From Fremontodendron californicum (taxonomy: Eukaryota > Streptophyta > Magnoliopsida > Malvales > Malvaceae), in NCBI GenBank assembly GCA_030761205.1, contig JAULJL010000017.1, forward strand, positions 2,490,001-2,554,000: DNA of 64,000 bases, written 5' to 3'. This document shows positions 13,438-26,340 of this stretch, piece after piece; within the stretch, counting starts at the first letter, position 1; each line of letters opens with the position of its first letter. A model generated the notes under the pieces. That model was not told the DNA's origin. It saw only the letters and a program-made list of their open reading frames with translations, and did no database searches. The translations under genes and the position numbers were made by a program.

Positions 13438-13990
13438 ACGATTATCTTTGCTTATATATATATATAAAAAGCATATATATATTAGGTTAATTAATATCCA
13501 CCTAAAATTAATATTTGAGTATCAAGTTCTATTTCTTGCTTAATTTCAGCTACTTTCTTTTATGTTTAAAAGGTCAGTAGCTATTTTGTAAGAGAAAGTG
13601 AGTGATTAATTAGTGATAGATTTGTACTAATATAGCAATTTATGATCTTATTCTAATAGTAATAAATTAATCCTAGCTATTAATATAAAACTAGTTTTGA
13701 AATGCATTATATATTTCCTTGTAAGCATAGAGTAATTAAACATAAAAAAATTAATAAAAAAAAAGCTTTGGCCATTTCAATTTTTTAGGTAGATAATAAT
13801 TGCCACAATATTTAAAAATTGAACTATTTCAAAAAAAAAAATATATCCATTAAATTGAACTTATATTTTTTTTGTTATAGGCTGAATGAATGATTATAAA
13901 GGAAGATAAGGACAGGGAATAAAATAAAAAAAAAGAGAAAAAAGGGCCATATAAAATACTTTTAGCAGAAAGCATAGTATAATTTAACAG
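13438..13990. other. AT-rich intergenic DNA
   Basis: A/T-rich with homopolymer runs and short TA tracts. Nothing recognisable. Confidence 0.6.
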
Positions 13991-14480
13991 TCATGTTATC
14001 TTCCTTTGGCTTAAGAATTCAACGTTCAAAATTTTCAAATCCTTGGTTTGGTACCAAACCGAACAGGTCCGGATACGAGCGAGGCCCATGTAGGCGCGGC
14101 CTTATAGGGTCCCACTTCACTAGCATTCGGCCGGCATTTACTATTTATTTTCGAGGGTCACGGGTTCTGCTTAAATGACCAGGATCTTAGCATTGTTTCA
14201 AGACAGGCGAATCAGACATCGCCGTCTAGCATACGCGAGCAACGTGGCATGCTCCTGATGACAGCTTTAAACAAACTTATCAAATTTACTTTTGTTCTCT
14301 TTCCAAGTTTTAAAGCTTCACGCTTTCGCTTTCTAAGCTAAATCGAGTCGTTCACAGACCTACCCGCATCTTTGAGCGCGTGCAATTCATTATATTTCCT
14401 ATGGACTCGAACGGCTCGGTCATAACTCATAAGAATACCCAAAGACCAAAGTATATGCCAAGTAAGGACGGCTTAAATAT
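13991..14480. other. GC-rich foreign-looking island (possible organelle DNA insert)
   Basis: About 490 bp of clearly higher GC content sits in very AT-rich surroundings, with CpG-containing words (cggatacgagcg, cgcggcc, ttcggccggc, gagcgcgtg) that are rare elsewhere in the window. No long frame is kept. The composition and sharp edges resemble plant mitochondrial intergenic DNA moved to the nucleus, but I did not recognise a specific mitochondrial gene. Confidence 0.3.
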
Positions 14481-17420
14481 AATATTATATATATTTCATT
14501 TTAATTAACAATAGATCAAAGTATTGTACTCAATCTTTCTTATTAAGAAAAGTTTTAGAAATAATTTTAAAACATTTCATAAATTTAAACTGTTCACAGG
14601 AATTTGAACTAAAGATTGCACCTTTTTTTTTTTTGCTATAAAATATGTTCAACTCTTTGTAATATGATTCAAGATTGATTATTATTATTTTGAAAATTTT
14701 AATCTATTTTTAACCCTCCTAACCTTTATCTACTTTAACTCATCCGCAAATGATATTATGCACACAATCTTTAAAAATTTGACAGCCTGCATGTCATTCA
14801 ACAAAATTTGATTATATTAACATCAAATAATCATATATTTATCTTCAAATTGAAATCCCAAATTTAACCAATACTCTTTAATTATTTAATATATACTAGA
14901 ATTTGACACACATATTTTATGGGTGAAAAAGAAATTTAATTTATCCTTTGAAAGAAATAATTCATTAAAAAAATGGATAATTTTTTAAGTGGATAATTAA
15001 TTATTTTTAAGTGAAAAGACACAAATATCTTTAATTTTATATTTATTAAAATAATTTTATTTGATTTATTGGTTAATTTTTTAATTAAGTTAGTGTCTCT
15101 TGACTCATTACACTAAATCAATCATAGATTTTATAATAGAATATACTAAATTTTTGCACATCCACAATATTGATAAAAAAAAAATTTATATGACGAACAT
15201 TACTTCATAGTGGATAGTTTTTTTTTTTTAAACATATAAAAAATTAAAAAAATTACTTTATAAGTAAAAGACATAAATATTCTTAATTTATATTTTTATT
15301 AATGTTTTATTTTTTATTTTTCAATAATTTTTTTGATTAAATTGGTGTGATTTAACTCGTGACATCAACTCGATCAAAAACTTTAAATATAATATAGATA
15401 TATGCAAATTGTTCAAACATATATTTATTTGACTGTTTATTTAGTTCTTTTTATAAAATTACAATCATAATCAAATAATTTTTATAAAAAATAAACTAAT
15501 AGACAAGCCAGACCAACAACTAACAAATCAACAAATATAATTAGAATAAGAAAGATGTTAATAAAATTAAGGTGATATTTATAAGTAAAATTATAGTTAA
15601 TGCATTATTTTTTATTGAATTCAAGAAAAGTAATATATGAAATATAAAAAATATATATATATTAAAATAATTATTAACTAATACCTATAAACATCCGATA
15701 ACCAAACCCTTAAAACAAATCACATTTAATAAGACTTCAACCTTATCCCTAAAGTTTCATAACCTCTTTTGCTTTGGAAACAAAACTTCATTGATTTTAT
15801 TTAGTTATTTGTTGGTTGGCATAATCCCATCAAGAAATAGTAGCCAAGGAGGGAATTTACCATAATGGCTTATTGCTAAGCAATTAAGGCATAATTACAA
15901 GTACTATTTAGAAATGGTAAAATTAAAATAAAAATAAAAATAAAAGGAAAAAGCTTATTCCAAAATGGAGAGACAAAAAATAAGCAACAAGTCCAGAATA
16001 ATGTCAATAGGGGGACTCCAAAATGGAATATTCTAGCTGGAATTGCTCAAAACTGAAGCAAATTTTCCATAATTCAACTCTCTGACACTGTTTTTTAATC
16101 ACTACAAAATATAACCATTAATGTGCATCCACTACAAGGAGGACCAAAAGGTTCATCATGCCCTTCACTGAAATTTGTTCTCTTCAAATTACTTAAAATT
16201 AATTCAGAAAAATATTAATCAGTATCTAATAACATTAATTAAGGTGATATTTAAACAAATATATGTAATTAATGTATCATTTTTTCTTGAATTTAGTGAA
16301 AATAATACATTAAATATTAAGATCTTTTCTTAAATAATAATTTAATTATCCTTAATCAGTACCACACTCATTAATCAGATCCACTAATTAATTATAAACA
16401 ATGAAATATATTAGGAGATGAAAAAAAAAAAAAAAAAAGAGAGAAAAGAGAAACATTCATAAATGAGATGAAAGCAATGCCATACTGATTCTGAGTGAAT
16501 CAGATCCCATATTTGGACAAAATGTGAGATTATGCAAATCCCAAAGCAAAGCATTATTCTAATGATGCAAAACAAATGATTAATCATTCCTAATTATACA
16601 TTTTATAAAAAAAGTTTTAGTTTAATACTAATTTGAGCAAGAAATTAAAATGGTGATCATCTTTAGAGTTAATATTTGAGAGTATGAAGTTATGATTTGG
16701 GGTCAGTTTTTCTCCTTTAACACCTTCAAATTCACATGTTAAGTGAACCCAACAATGGTGGCAACTAAAGCCATGATTATATTCATGGATTTAGAATTAT
16801 AAGGTGGGCATCACTTTCTGGTGCAGGAATGTGCAGGTTCATGCTGTGAAAATGGGAAGCTACATCATATAATGCACCCACATGCCTCACCTTTATATAA
16901 TTATACTCAAATCTTAAATTATTAGATCTGATAATTTATATATACGTGTTATATTTTAAATTTTTTTTTTCAATCTTATAAATATAAATACAAAATAAAT
17001 TATTAAATATATCAAATTTCTAAATACGAATATAATACGTGTATTAAACGTGTCGTATTAATTATGTTTAAATATATCTTGTCGTGTTTTCATATTTTGT
17101 CAAAAATTATTGAATTTATATCCATGCTTTTATTTTTCTTGTATAATCTGTTTTTGGTCGTTTAAGTTTTTGGATTGGGTGGAAGACAATGTTTGGCCTA
17201 GTGTTTTACATGCAGGAGTGGAAAGGATAAAAATCCTAAACATCTTAAAATTTCATTAGCTTCATCTTAAGAGCATTACCAAGATTTGTGTATGAAAAAG
17301 TATAGCAAAATTTTCAAAGAATGAAAGTGTCCATAAATATACTAAACAGAACTAAAGTAATTTACAGGATGAACTAATAAGATATTTTAGGGCAAGAATT
17401 ATGACCCAAAAGCAAGCGAA
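14481..17420. other. AT-rich intergenic DNA with diverged repeats
   Basis: No gene seen. Two related tracts occur around 15545-15700 and 16215-16330, sharing the wording 'ttaaggtgatattta ... aatgcattattttt', which suggests two old copies of one element. A stretch near 14896-15010 resembles one near 44500-44550 (actagaatttg followed by a tgggtgg-like motif), pointing to another dispersed family. Confidence 0.45.
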
Positions 17421-17482
17421 TCCTCCTAAAGTTTTTTGAAAATTTCACTTATCCTCCTAAAGTTTTTTGAAAATTTCACTTT
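17421..17482. repeat. 31-bp tandem duplication
   Basis: The unit beginning tcctcctaaagttttttg and ending tttcactta occurs twice back to back with identical sequence, apart from the end of the second copy. Confidence 0.9.
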
Positions 17483-17559
17483 ACCTCTCTATTCAAGTTA
17501 TAAAAGAATCAAATAACAATTTTATCCTTTAAGATTTTTGGAGATAACCCACGATTAGG

Positions 17560-18760
17560 GGGTTCGGTTAGGTTCGGTTTTAGACAAAAATTACGGTTAA
17601 TGTATAATATTCTGGTTTTTAACACTTTGCGATTATCGAATCGAATAGAATAAAAAATCTTACCGACCCAAACCAAATTTCATCAGTTCGGACCCGAATC
17701 CGATTTTATTTAAAATTTAGCCTCCGACCTGAACCCAACTCCGAAAAAACCCCCGATCCCATTCCGAATAGACTGAACTAACCGACTCTTTTAATTTTAT
17801 TTTAAATATAATTATTTATATAATAATTTAAAATTATATATAATATAATATATCATTTATATTATATAATAATATATAATATACAATAAATAAATTATTT
17901 TTTAAATAGTTCAATTCGGGTTTATGGTAAATCCAAATCCGACCTGAACCCGTTATTTTTTGAATTTACCTGCTTGACCTGATGGTTCGGATTATTTTGC
18001 CAACTCTAAACATGTTCTATGCCATAGAAAGACAGTTTTGGCATGATATTAATTTTTAAGGGGGGGAAGAGGATATTATCCAAACTATAGGAGGTATCTG
18101 AAATTATGATCAAACCTCATGGGGGTTTTAATACTTTTTCCTATAAAGGGTCCGTTTAGATATACTCGAAACCGCCCCGAATCCGATTTTATTTAAAATT
18201 TTAGTCCTCGAACCCGACCCCAAAAAAACCCCTCAATCCCATCCCGAATAGACTGAACTAACCAACCCTTTTAATTTTATTTTAAATATAATTATTTATA
18301 TAATAATTTTAAATTATATATAATATAATATATCATTTATATTATATAATAATATATAATATACAACAAATAATTTATTTTTTAAATAGTTCAAATCGAT
18401 TAAATCGACCGACTTAAGTTGGTTTAATTTTTTCGGTTTTAGAATCTTTGTCGATCGGTTTTATAAGTTTAGTTGGTTTAATCAGTTTTCGAAATTTTGA
18501 AACAGAATCAACCAAACCGACTGAATGCTCACCCCTAATAATATATAAAATTAACATATATAAAAAATTAAAAGTTAGAAAAATAAAAAAATAATAGGGG
18601 ACGGGTCAATTCGGGTTTATGGTAAACCCGAACCCGACTCAAACCAGTTATTTTTTGAAATTATCTGTCTAACTCAACAGTTCGGATTATTTTATCAACC
18701 ATAAACATGTTCTATGTTATAAAAGAATAATTTTGACATAATATTAATTTTCAAAAAAAA
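17560..18760. repeat. Duplicated, rearranged non-coding transposon segment
   Basis: Two blocks are repeated in direct orientation. Block A (about 17700-17935 and about 18175-18405) contains the words aatagactgaactaacc and atatatcatttatattata. Block B (about 17921-18055 and about 18616-18750) contains ttcggattatttt and aaacatgttctatg. A gctcacccctaa terminus lies at about 18529-18540, the same terminal word as the hAT-like element at 53411-54340. No coding capacity. It is best explained as a non-autonomous hAT-type element that was internally duplicated or nested. Confidence 0.65.
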
Positions 18761-21700
18761 ATATTATCCAAACTTCAAAAGAGAAAAAATAAATATTTTA
18801 TTCAAACCTCATAGGTATCTAAAATTATACCCAAACTTCAATGAATTTTAATACTTTTCCCTAAAAGTTAATAAGTAGAATAATGACTCTTAATTTCAGT
18901 GGTTGATATTCAATCCCTATAATTTTAAATATTAAAAATAAAATAAAAATTTAAGTGATTGGAATTCAATTTGACAACTTCGAATATTAAAAAATAAAAT
19001 ATAAAACAAGAAAGGTTTTTTTTATCTATTTAAGTTTGGTCAAATTAAGAATCAAACAGAGATATCTAGTCAAAGTAATGGACCTTTTGACAAATTAGAT
19101 TACACCTGTTATTAATGTAAACATGATTTTGGCAGCCTCACATGAATTCCTGAGGGATAAAAAAATGCATGCCATTTTCAACTGAAAGATATTTCTTTTT
19201 TCTTCATCATCTGCTGCAAAAAAAAAAAAAGTCTGAAATTCTTCCATCTGGGGTCGTCTCTTCATCCACTTACAGCTCTAATAATAACAGTTACTTTTGA
19301 AGAATAAACTTTACGGTATTTCCCGTTTAATTTTTTTTTTATTTTTTTGTTTGTTCAAGTCGGATCCGATTTAAAAATTCATTTTATTATTTTAAAAATA
19401 TATTCTTATATTAATATTTATACATTTTATAATTAAATTTAAATAAAAATTTTATTAAATAAATAATAATTAAAATATAAAAATACTTATCTAAACTTAA
19501 TCCAATCATGAATAAGTTTATTTTTGATTGTCACGTTAAGGATTGTCTACCTAGTAAAGGAATAAATAGTCTCCATGTTATCTTGGAAAAGTTAAAGTAG
19601 CCATGATCATGATCATGATAATTATTGTTGTTGGCTGGCCAAGATATTAAAGAGTCTTTTGAAGGAAATTTTGGATCAGAATCCCATCTGGAAAGCAAAA
19701 CGCCAGCCCCAATTTATAACCACACACATACATAACAGTTAAACTCTAGAGCAAAGCTAACATTGTCAATTGGGTTAATAAAAAAGAAGACTTTAGTTTC
19801 AAGAAAAGGCAGTTTGTTAACAGGCCAAACTTGCCAGTAGGTGGTAGTTTAAGGTTCTTAAAGGCCTAAAAAAAAATTTAACAAGTGATTGTTGTTAACA
19901 TGTTTGGTTTAATAACCTTAATCAATCGGGAAAATTAATGAAAAACATAAAGAAAAATTAAAATAAAGAGAAGAAAGATCATCATATTCATAGGTTGTCC
20001 CTTTTTTTTTTTCCTTATTGCGGGTGGGGCAGCTAGTAGTCTCAAAAAAATCATGAAAGCATTGCACTCCTCTATATCTTTTTAATGGCCCTAATACTTT
20101 TGATCGAAAAGACTATGATGAGAGGTGAAAGGGCAGTTCTTTTGTCCTCATATTCCCTTCACTTACATCCCCGGCCATGTCCTTAATTATACTGTGGTCT
20201 GTGGTTGTGGTAGTTGCTGCAACGTTTTTCTGCTGATATTTTTAGCACAAATGTCAAAAAGGAAGCAACATTATAAGGAGATTTTTTTTTCTTCTATTTT
20301 CATGACTCAAAAGTGCCAAACCTACTCCACACACCCCCATAAACATGAGAAAGGAAATAATTAGAAGGAAAAAAAAAATCTAAAGCATTGAACAAGAAGA
20401 AAGTGAAATCAATGTCCTAGTGCTAGAAGCTTATCAGGTTTGTACTTTTTAATTTATTCCAGTACTTCTAGTCTACTACTTGGGATTTGGGGAATGTTTT
20501 TTAGAACTCAACCCCATGTGTTAAAGTGATGTTATGAACTGTTAATCACATCCAATGTATAAAAATGAATTGTCTTGGTTCCTTTCATAACATAATTGTG
20601 TACCAAATATAAGAAAAGAATGCCCTTAAAGAATGCATGCATGTTAAGAAAGGCACTAATTGGGGGCCTCTAAGTTGGTCTCAGTCTTCCGATAAGAAGA
20701 TGAAGCTCTTAGGATTCCCTTTATAAGGCTAATGAGTTGTCAAATTATGCCCACTTTCTCCTTTATTTCTACACTTATAACAGGCATTTAGATGGAGATG
20801 TAAGAGGATTTTTCTAATCAAAGCACATTGTCATAGTACTAAAGTTAATGGCTGGGGTATATTTTTAAGAGCATAGGATCCATTCTATAATGTCTAAGAT
20901 TATCCATTTTAATCTGAATATATATTGCTGGAAATGGATAAGTATCTCATCAGACATCAATAAATAATATAGATCCTACTACTATTTGAGACAAATTTTT
21001 TTTATCAAGGTTGTTATTTAGATATTTAGGCTCGCCAAAGTTGAAGAGGCTAACGTATAAATGATCCAAGCACGGCTGGCTGGGCGCATCCGAAACTCAA
21101 CCTCCTCGACTCATGAAAAACCCAAGCTGAGAAATGGTTGGTTATCCATCTTCGGAACTTGCATTTGCATTAAGTATTGGATAAATAGGAATTAGATCAT
21201 GACTAATGAATTCTCACATATTAATTAGAGAGTGGGTCGGGGAAATTTATATTGAATGGGAGCCTTTGTGAATCTAGAGCTTACTTCAGTTAGTTTATAC
21301 AATCACCCTTAAAAGCCGACATCCAACATATCTGTGATTCGAATCTCAACATCTACAATCACTTCTTTTATTCCTAAGCTGCGACCTCCTCTTAAAAAAA
21401 AATAAAAAAATAAGCATTTGTGTTATGCTTTGTTGGAGTTGGAGGGTAGACATATTACCAGTATTGCCAAAACAGTTAAAGCTCCTTTGTGATTTCGTAA
21501 CAGATTACATCAGAAAATCCCTATCCCAACAACTCTTATCCTTGCAAATTTTGCAATCTCCATCCAAAATTCCTTATACTTTGCTCTGAAAGCAAACGTG
21601 TTTGAATGCTTAACTATCGTTCCTGGGGCTGAGAGTGAGTTGAGAAAGAAGTTTGGGGCCTTGGGTAGTTTCGTCTCCAAAACAAAGCCCAAAGGCTACA

Positions 21701-22333
21701 GAATTTGACTGGAGTTAAACCTACAAACAATAGGAAGGGAACACGATGAGATGCGTCCATGCCACCATTACATGGCTATTCAGACAAAATTGGTTACTCT
21801 TTACGTTGGGAGCAGTAGCCCAAACGAGCAATTAAGCAAGGTCTTAGGGTACAGGCTAAGCCCAAATGTTCACCATTTGATAAAGAAAAGAGCTAAACTC
21901 TGGGGAATAACGGGGCATAGAAATGGCAACCATGTGAAAAACAACCGGCAGCAACCAGGATGCCAAAATCCTTTCCTAAAGTGCCAAGCAAACTCCAATT
22001 TCTTCAAAAATAGCTCAAACCTTAGGCAATATCATTACGGTGGAATCCTAGTGAAAAAACAAAGATAAATAATTGTACTTATCTACCTATCCTTTAAGAA
22101 CGTATTAATTTAAGCTCACAATGTACCATTTTCATCATTATCATCGTCATTACTCATTATAACATGCCACACCTTACTCAGGAATCTTTGATCTCACAGA
22201 AGTAAGATGAGGAGATGAAGATAGAATGAATATTGGTATAAAAAGCTACCAGAAGAAGAAGAATACAAACTATCGCTGCTGAGTCATATGCCAGGAGACA
22301 GTGGCTATATCCTTGTTTGAGCATGATGCATCC
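18761..22333. other. Intergenic DNA; NDT1 3' flank
   Basis: No gene recognised. Short frames at 20125-20364, 21510-21692 and 21751-22068 have no family resemblance. The part from about 22080 to 22333 is likely the 3' UTR of the carrier gene to the right (minus strand). The stretch around 21430-22060 is less AT-rich than the rest and may be unannotated transcribed sequence. Confidence 0.45.
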
Positions 22334-25300
22334 TCACAATGTGTGAGGCTGTGGATCAGGAGGGGAAAGATTGACAAGAAATCGATGAATCATCTCAAAG
22401 CTGGTGAATGTGATAACAGCTGCAGGCGTGGTCCTGATAAGATTTGTTGCACACCCACGGTAGAATCCAGCAAGGCCTTCTTGCTGAAATACTTTCCTGA
22501 TGCAATCAACCACACCGGAATAGCATTTCTCAGAGTGATGTCCCTGTTCCTGAAGCCTTGAGCGTACCACCTATATCGTGCAAGAATAAATGTCATCTTG
22601 TTAGTTTCATCAGCTTACATAACTAAACAGACACTAGTGATAAAGAGACATATATAAATGCAGCTCTCAAACATAGGCTATGGCTTTGGGCAAAAACAAA
22701 AAAACACACATAATGCCCTCATCCCCCATTTTTTACATTGAAAGTGCAATGCAAATGAGTGTTTCTTACTTCAACAAAATGAGTTTTAAACATTCATTCA
22801 TCATACCTCATGTGGGTAAGTCAATGTGGATGCAAATATTTTGGAAACTGATGAGGCAACAGCAACATCACATGCACCGAGTTTATCCATTGGAGTGTTA
22901 TCTGCTAAAACCCCCATTAAGTTAAAATATTTTCAGAGTACATACAAGTTAAAACATGTAGATTATTAACCTTGATCGGCTAAATAGAACTTGATCTTCT
23001 CGTATGTTGGAAACTGAATGGCAACATGACTAATACCAGCTAATGCAGGGACGAGACCACTGTTCATCATGCAAAAATCAGACATTAAGTTCTGGTAAAA
23101 ACAACTTTGCTCAGAAAACAGAAGAATTTATCAATTTCTTATGAATTGTGCTACAAAACCTGTATAGACCCCGAATACCCTCCTTATGAGCTATTCTCCT
23201 CAAAGCAGAAAGCGTACTCCTATAGGGAACCACTCCTGCTCTCATTCCTTGAGTCTATAAAAACAAAAGGGACAGATGTCAATGCATAAAAAGTCAACAG
23301 CTCTAAATCTATTATCTTTAAATAGCAGCATAATACAGTTTAAAAAAAAAAAAAATCAAACCACGTACACTAGATGATAAAAAAAAAAAAAAAAATCACC
23401 ACAAAACAATCTGTCACCTATAAAGGCAAATCAAACAGCCTAAATAAAACTAATCAGTCATCCATCAACTTGATGCAGGCAGCCAGGCAGTCACTTTCTT
23501 GTGTGTGACTAAACCATCTGTGCTCTCCAATTATTTTTTTCCACATTTTATTTCTGTTCCTTCTAAAGGGTTATTACTTGACTCTGGTATGGGCTTCTCA
23601 GTTCCTTTACATTTTTTAGGGTTGGTGAGCAGTACGGATAGAGGTACTTATCAAAAGTAACAAGATACAATAGAGATGAAAGTTTCTATATCCTGTAACA
23701 AACTATAATTGGAATGAAATAGCTGGCAATATAACTTAGAAATTTAATATAAGCCACTATTGCACCATAGAGCATGCCATGCTATCTAGAATTTTGATTT
23801 CTTTAATCATATGAATTACGTAGTAAAATAATAAAGTATAAACTTGAGAGACGCACTTGAAGTCTTGTCTTCACAACCCAAAGAGGATTTGTGAAAATGG
23901 TTGTTGCAGCTCCAGCACCAGATGCAGCTAGCATGTTAGCACCTACTGAGAGATGGTGATTCTCATCTACACATGCACCCAGAAGGAGAAATAAGTCATA
24001 AATTAAAAAGAAAATGTGCAAGAGGATAGGTATAGAAAATAAAATATAAAAGGAAGAAAAAAATGGTTTAAATTAAGACTGAATTGTGAATCCTATAGGC
24101 TAGGAACTGACCATTAGAATAAAGGAAGTCTTTGAGCTGCTCATACATTGTAAAATATACCTGCAATGGGAGTGGATTGCATCAATTCAAGCAAGCACCA
24201 AAAAGAGAGCGATTAAGAGAAAGAGAAGAAGAAAAAAGACCTAAACTCAATAACTGAGGCATGTGAAACAGATCTGCACTAAGGGGAATACTTTAATACG
24301 GAATAACAAAAGCATCCATGGAAATCTAAACAAACAGGTATCTAGGCTTCCTGTTTGAATTACTTCAACCATAAATCCTCAAAAATCGAATCTAAACTTC
24401 TCCAGAACAGTATTATGCATAGTTGGTATAGGAAACAGCAAGTATAATAATTATCATGTTGCATGGCAAATCAAAATTGTGCATTGAGAAGGAATCCAGA
24501 TTTTTAATTTGTAGCTTAGCCTTGTGAATGGATACCTAACTCTTCAATAGCAAATAAATTTTTTGCTCCTCCAGATTCAATTTAGCACAATTACTGAATC
24601 AAACAAAACAACTGCTGTAATAACACTGCTAGTTTAGATAATTTACTTAAAGTATTCAAACAGGCACCTTAAGTTTTATGCTATCCAGAGTTACAAAAGA
24701 TAATAAAAAGCGTGATGATTTAAATATGTGCTGGATATGAGCATTTCTGCCCCGAATTTACATTCCCTCTATAAGGCTATCTTCGTGTATTTTGTGAAAT
24801 TATAAGTGATAATTTAAACCTGTCATATATGCTATAATTAAGGGGGGAGGTGACAAACAAAGAAAACATGAGCAGAAACTATCAAAAAGATCCTTGCTTT
24901 TCTTAGTCTAACTCGGCCGAGAGCATAATTGCATAAATGAACCCGCGCTGTGGGAAAGGTGTAGTTTGTTTCTGTGTGTATATGCAAAATGTGACTTTAC
25001 CCAAGTTTTAAATGAGGTTGGAAAATTTAGGACAGTAAACAGCAAAGAAGCTTAGAAACCTTTATCTTCAGATCAAGTTTGGAAGTGGGGACAAGAAAAA
25101 GAATCAGAACAAATCAATTCTCATCTTGTAATAACTCAAATATGCAAAAGGGTTGTTTCTTTAATTTAATTAATCAACTGATCAGGCAACAAAGAATCAA
25201 AATCCATATTTATTTCCCACATTACTCAAGGTCTAGTTACCAAGATATAAATTTTAGGATCAACACAAACCGACAAGTAGTCCACTTCATTCTTTACAAA

Positions 25301-25883
25301 CCATTGAATTAACAAAAGTTGACTGTTCCCATTTCATAATAACATTCAAGAACCCTTTTAAGACTTTATAAACAGGATTGGAACAGCTTAAAATAGAAAC
25401 AGGGAATAAACAACTTACAGCCCAGTTAGTAAGTAAAGCGAGTACAGTAGGAGCAAGCCCACGGTACATGCCACGCAAGCCTTCCTTCTGAAATATTTGT
25501 TCCAAGCTACCAACTATAAGACTACCTGATCAAATAATTAAACAAAAAAGTTAGAAATTTAAAAACTTCCAAACATATTGTATTTCTGTTTTTTTTTTTT
25601 TTCAAATCAAATGAAAGTAAATCGGTACTGCATACGTTTAACGGTTGTGTTACCGAGCTTTGGCAGCCCATGAACCTGAAATCTGGTCTTTATAACATCT
25701 AAAGGACACACGAATGTTGCAGCAATAACACCTGAACGTGCCCAAAAAAAAAGCTTCAAAATTAAGTTATTGAGATAACGGCTTAGGGGGAAATGAAGGA
25801 ATATTTGAGATACCAGCGGCGGCGCCGGCACCAGCATTGCAAAGGAGACACCTGGAATTAGGGGCATGGGAATCGTTGGTCAT
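22334..25883 (-). CDS. NDT1: NAD+ transporter, mitochondrial carrier family
   Basis: Predicted NAD+ carrier of the SLC25 family; in Arabidopsis, NDT1 and NDT2 import NAD+ into organelles. I assemble nine exons (25814-25883, 25636-25731, 25419-25525, 24112-24160, 23857-23966, 23160-23254, 22971-23059, 22807-22901, 22334-22570), which sum to 948 nt or 315 residues. Three carrier repeats are present, each with its signature: PLDVIKTRFQVHG, PLWVVKTRLQTQG and PHEVVRSRLQEQG. RGCATNLIRTTPAAVITF near the C-terminus matches the family end. The start MTNDSHAPNS matches the short N-terminus of NDT proteins. No lesions were found. Which of NDT1 or NDT2 it is remains uncertain. Confidence 0.93.
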
Positions 25884-26340
25884 TTCTTGAACTTTTTAAA
25901 TAAATCTGAAAACAGGCGAAGGTTTTAGCCAAACGAAATGAGTCCTCTCTCGAGAGGGATATCGCCGAGAACCAGAGTCGCATTGCCAGAGGATATAGCT
26001 CTTTGGTGTGAGTTGCGTTAGCTTGAGAATAACCGAGTCGAATCGCCCGAGTTAGGGTTCGATCTTCGTCGTCCGAATATTTTTTCCTTTTTTATTCGGG
26101 GGAGGCGCAAGAATCAGGGAGATTAGGCGTTGTACGATGAGATCGAGAAATCACCATGAGATTTGGGAAGAGAGAGAGAGAGAGAGAGGTAAAGATTTAC
26201 CCTTTTTAAAACGTGAGGCTTTTGTTTTGCTATCATCAGCCTATCAGTTCTCAGCCAGACGATTCGCCACACAGGGGACCCAATTGAATAAAAAAAAACT
26301 CCCGTTCTGAGTCAAATAATGATAAAATAAAAGGCAATTT
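25884..26340 (-). promoter_or_regulatory. NDT1 5' UTR and promoter region with GA repeat
   Basis: The sequence upstream of the ATG at 25883 is GC-richer than the surrounding DNA, with gagtcg/cgagag motifs, and includes an uninterrupted GA repeat near 26170-26188. Such GA/CT tracts are common in plant 5' UTRs and core promoters. No TATA box stands out. Confidence 0.4.
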
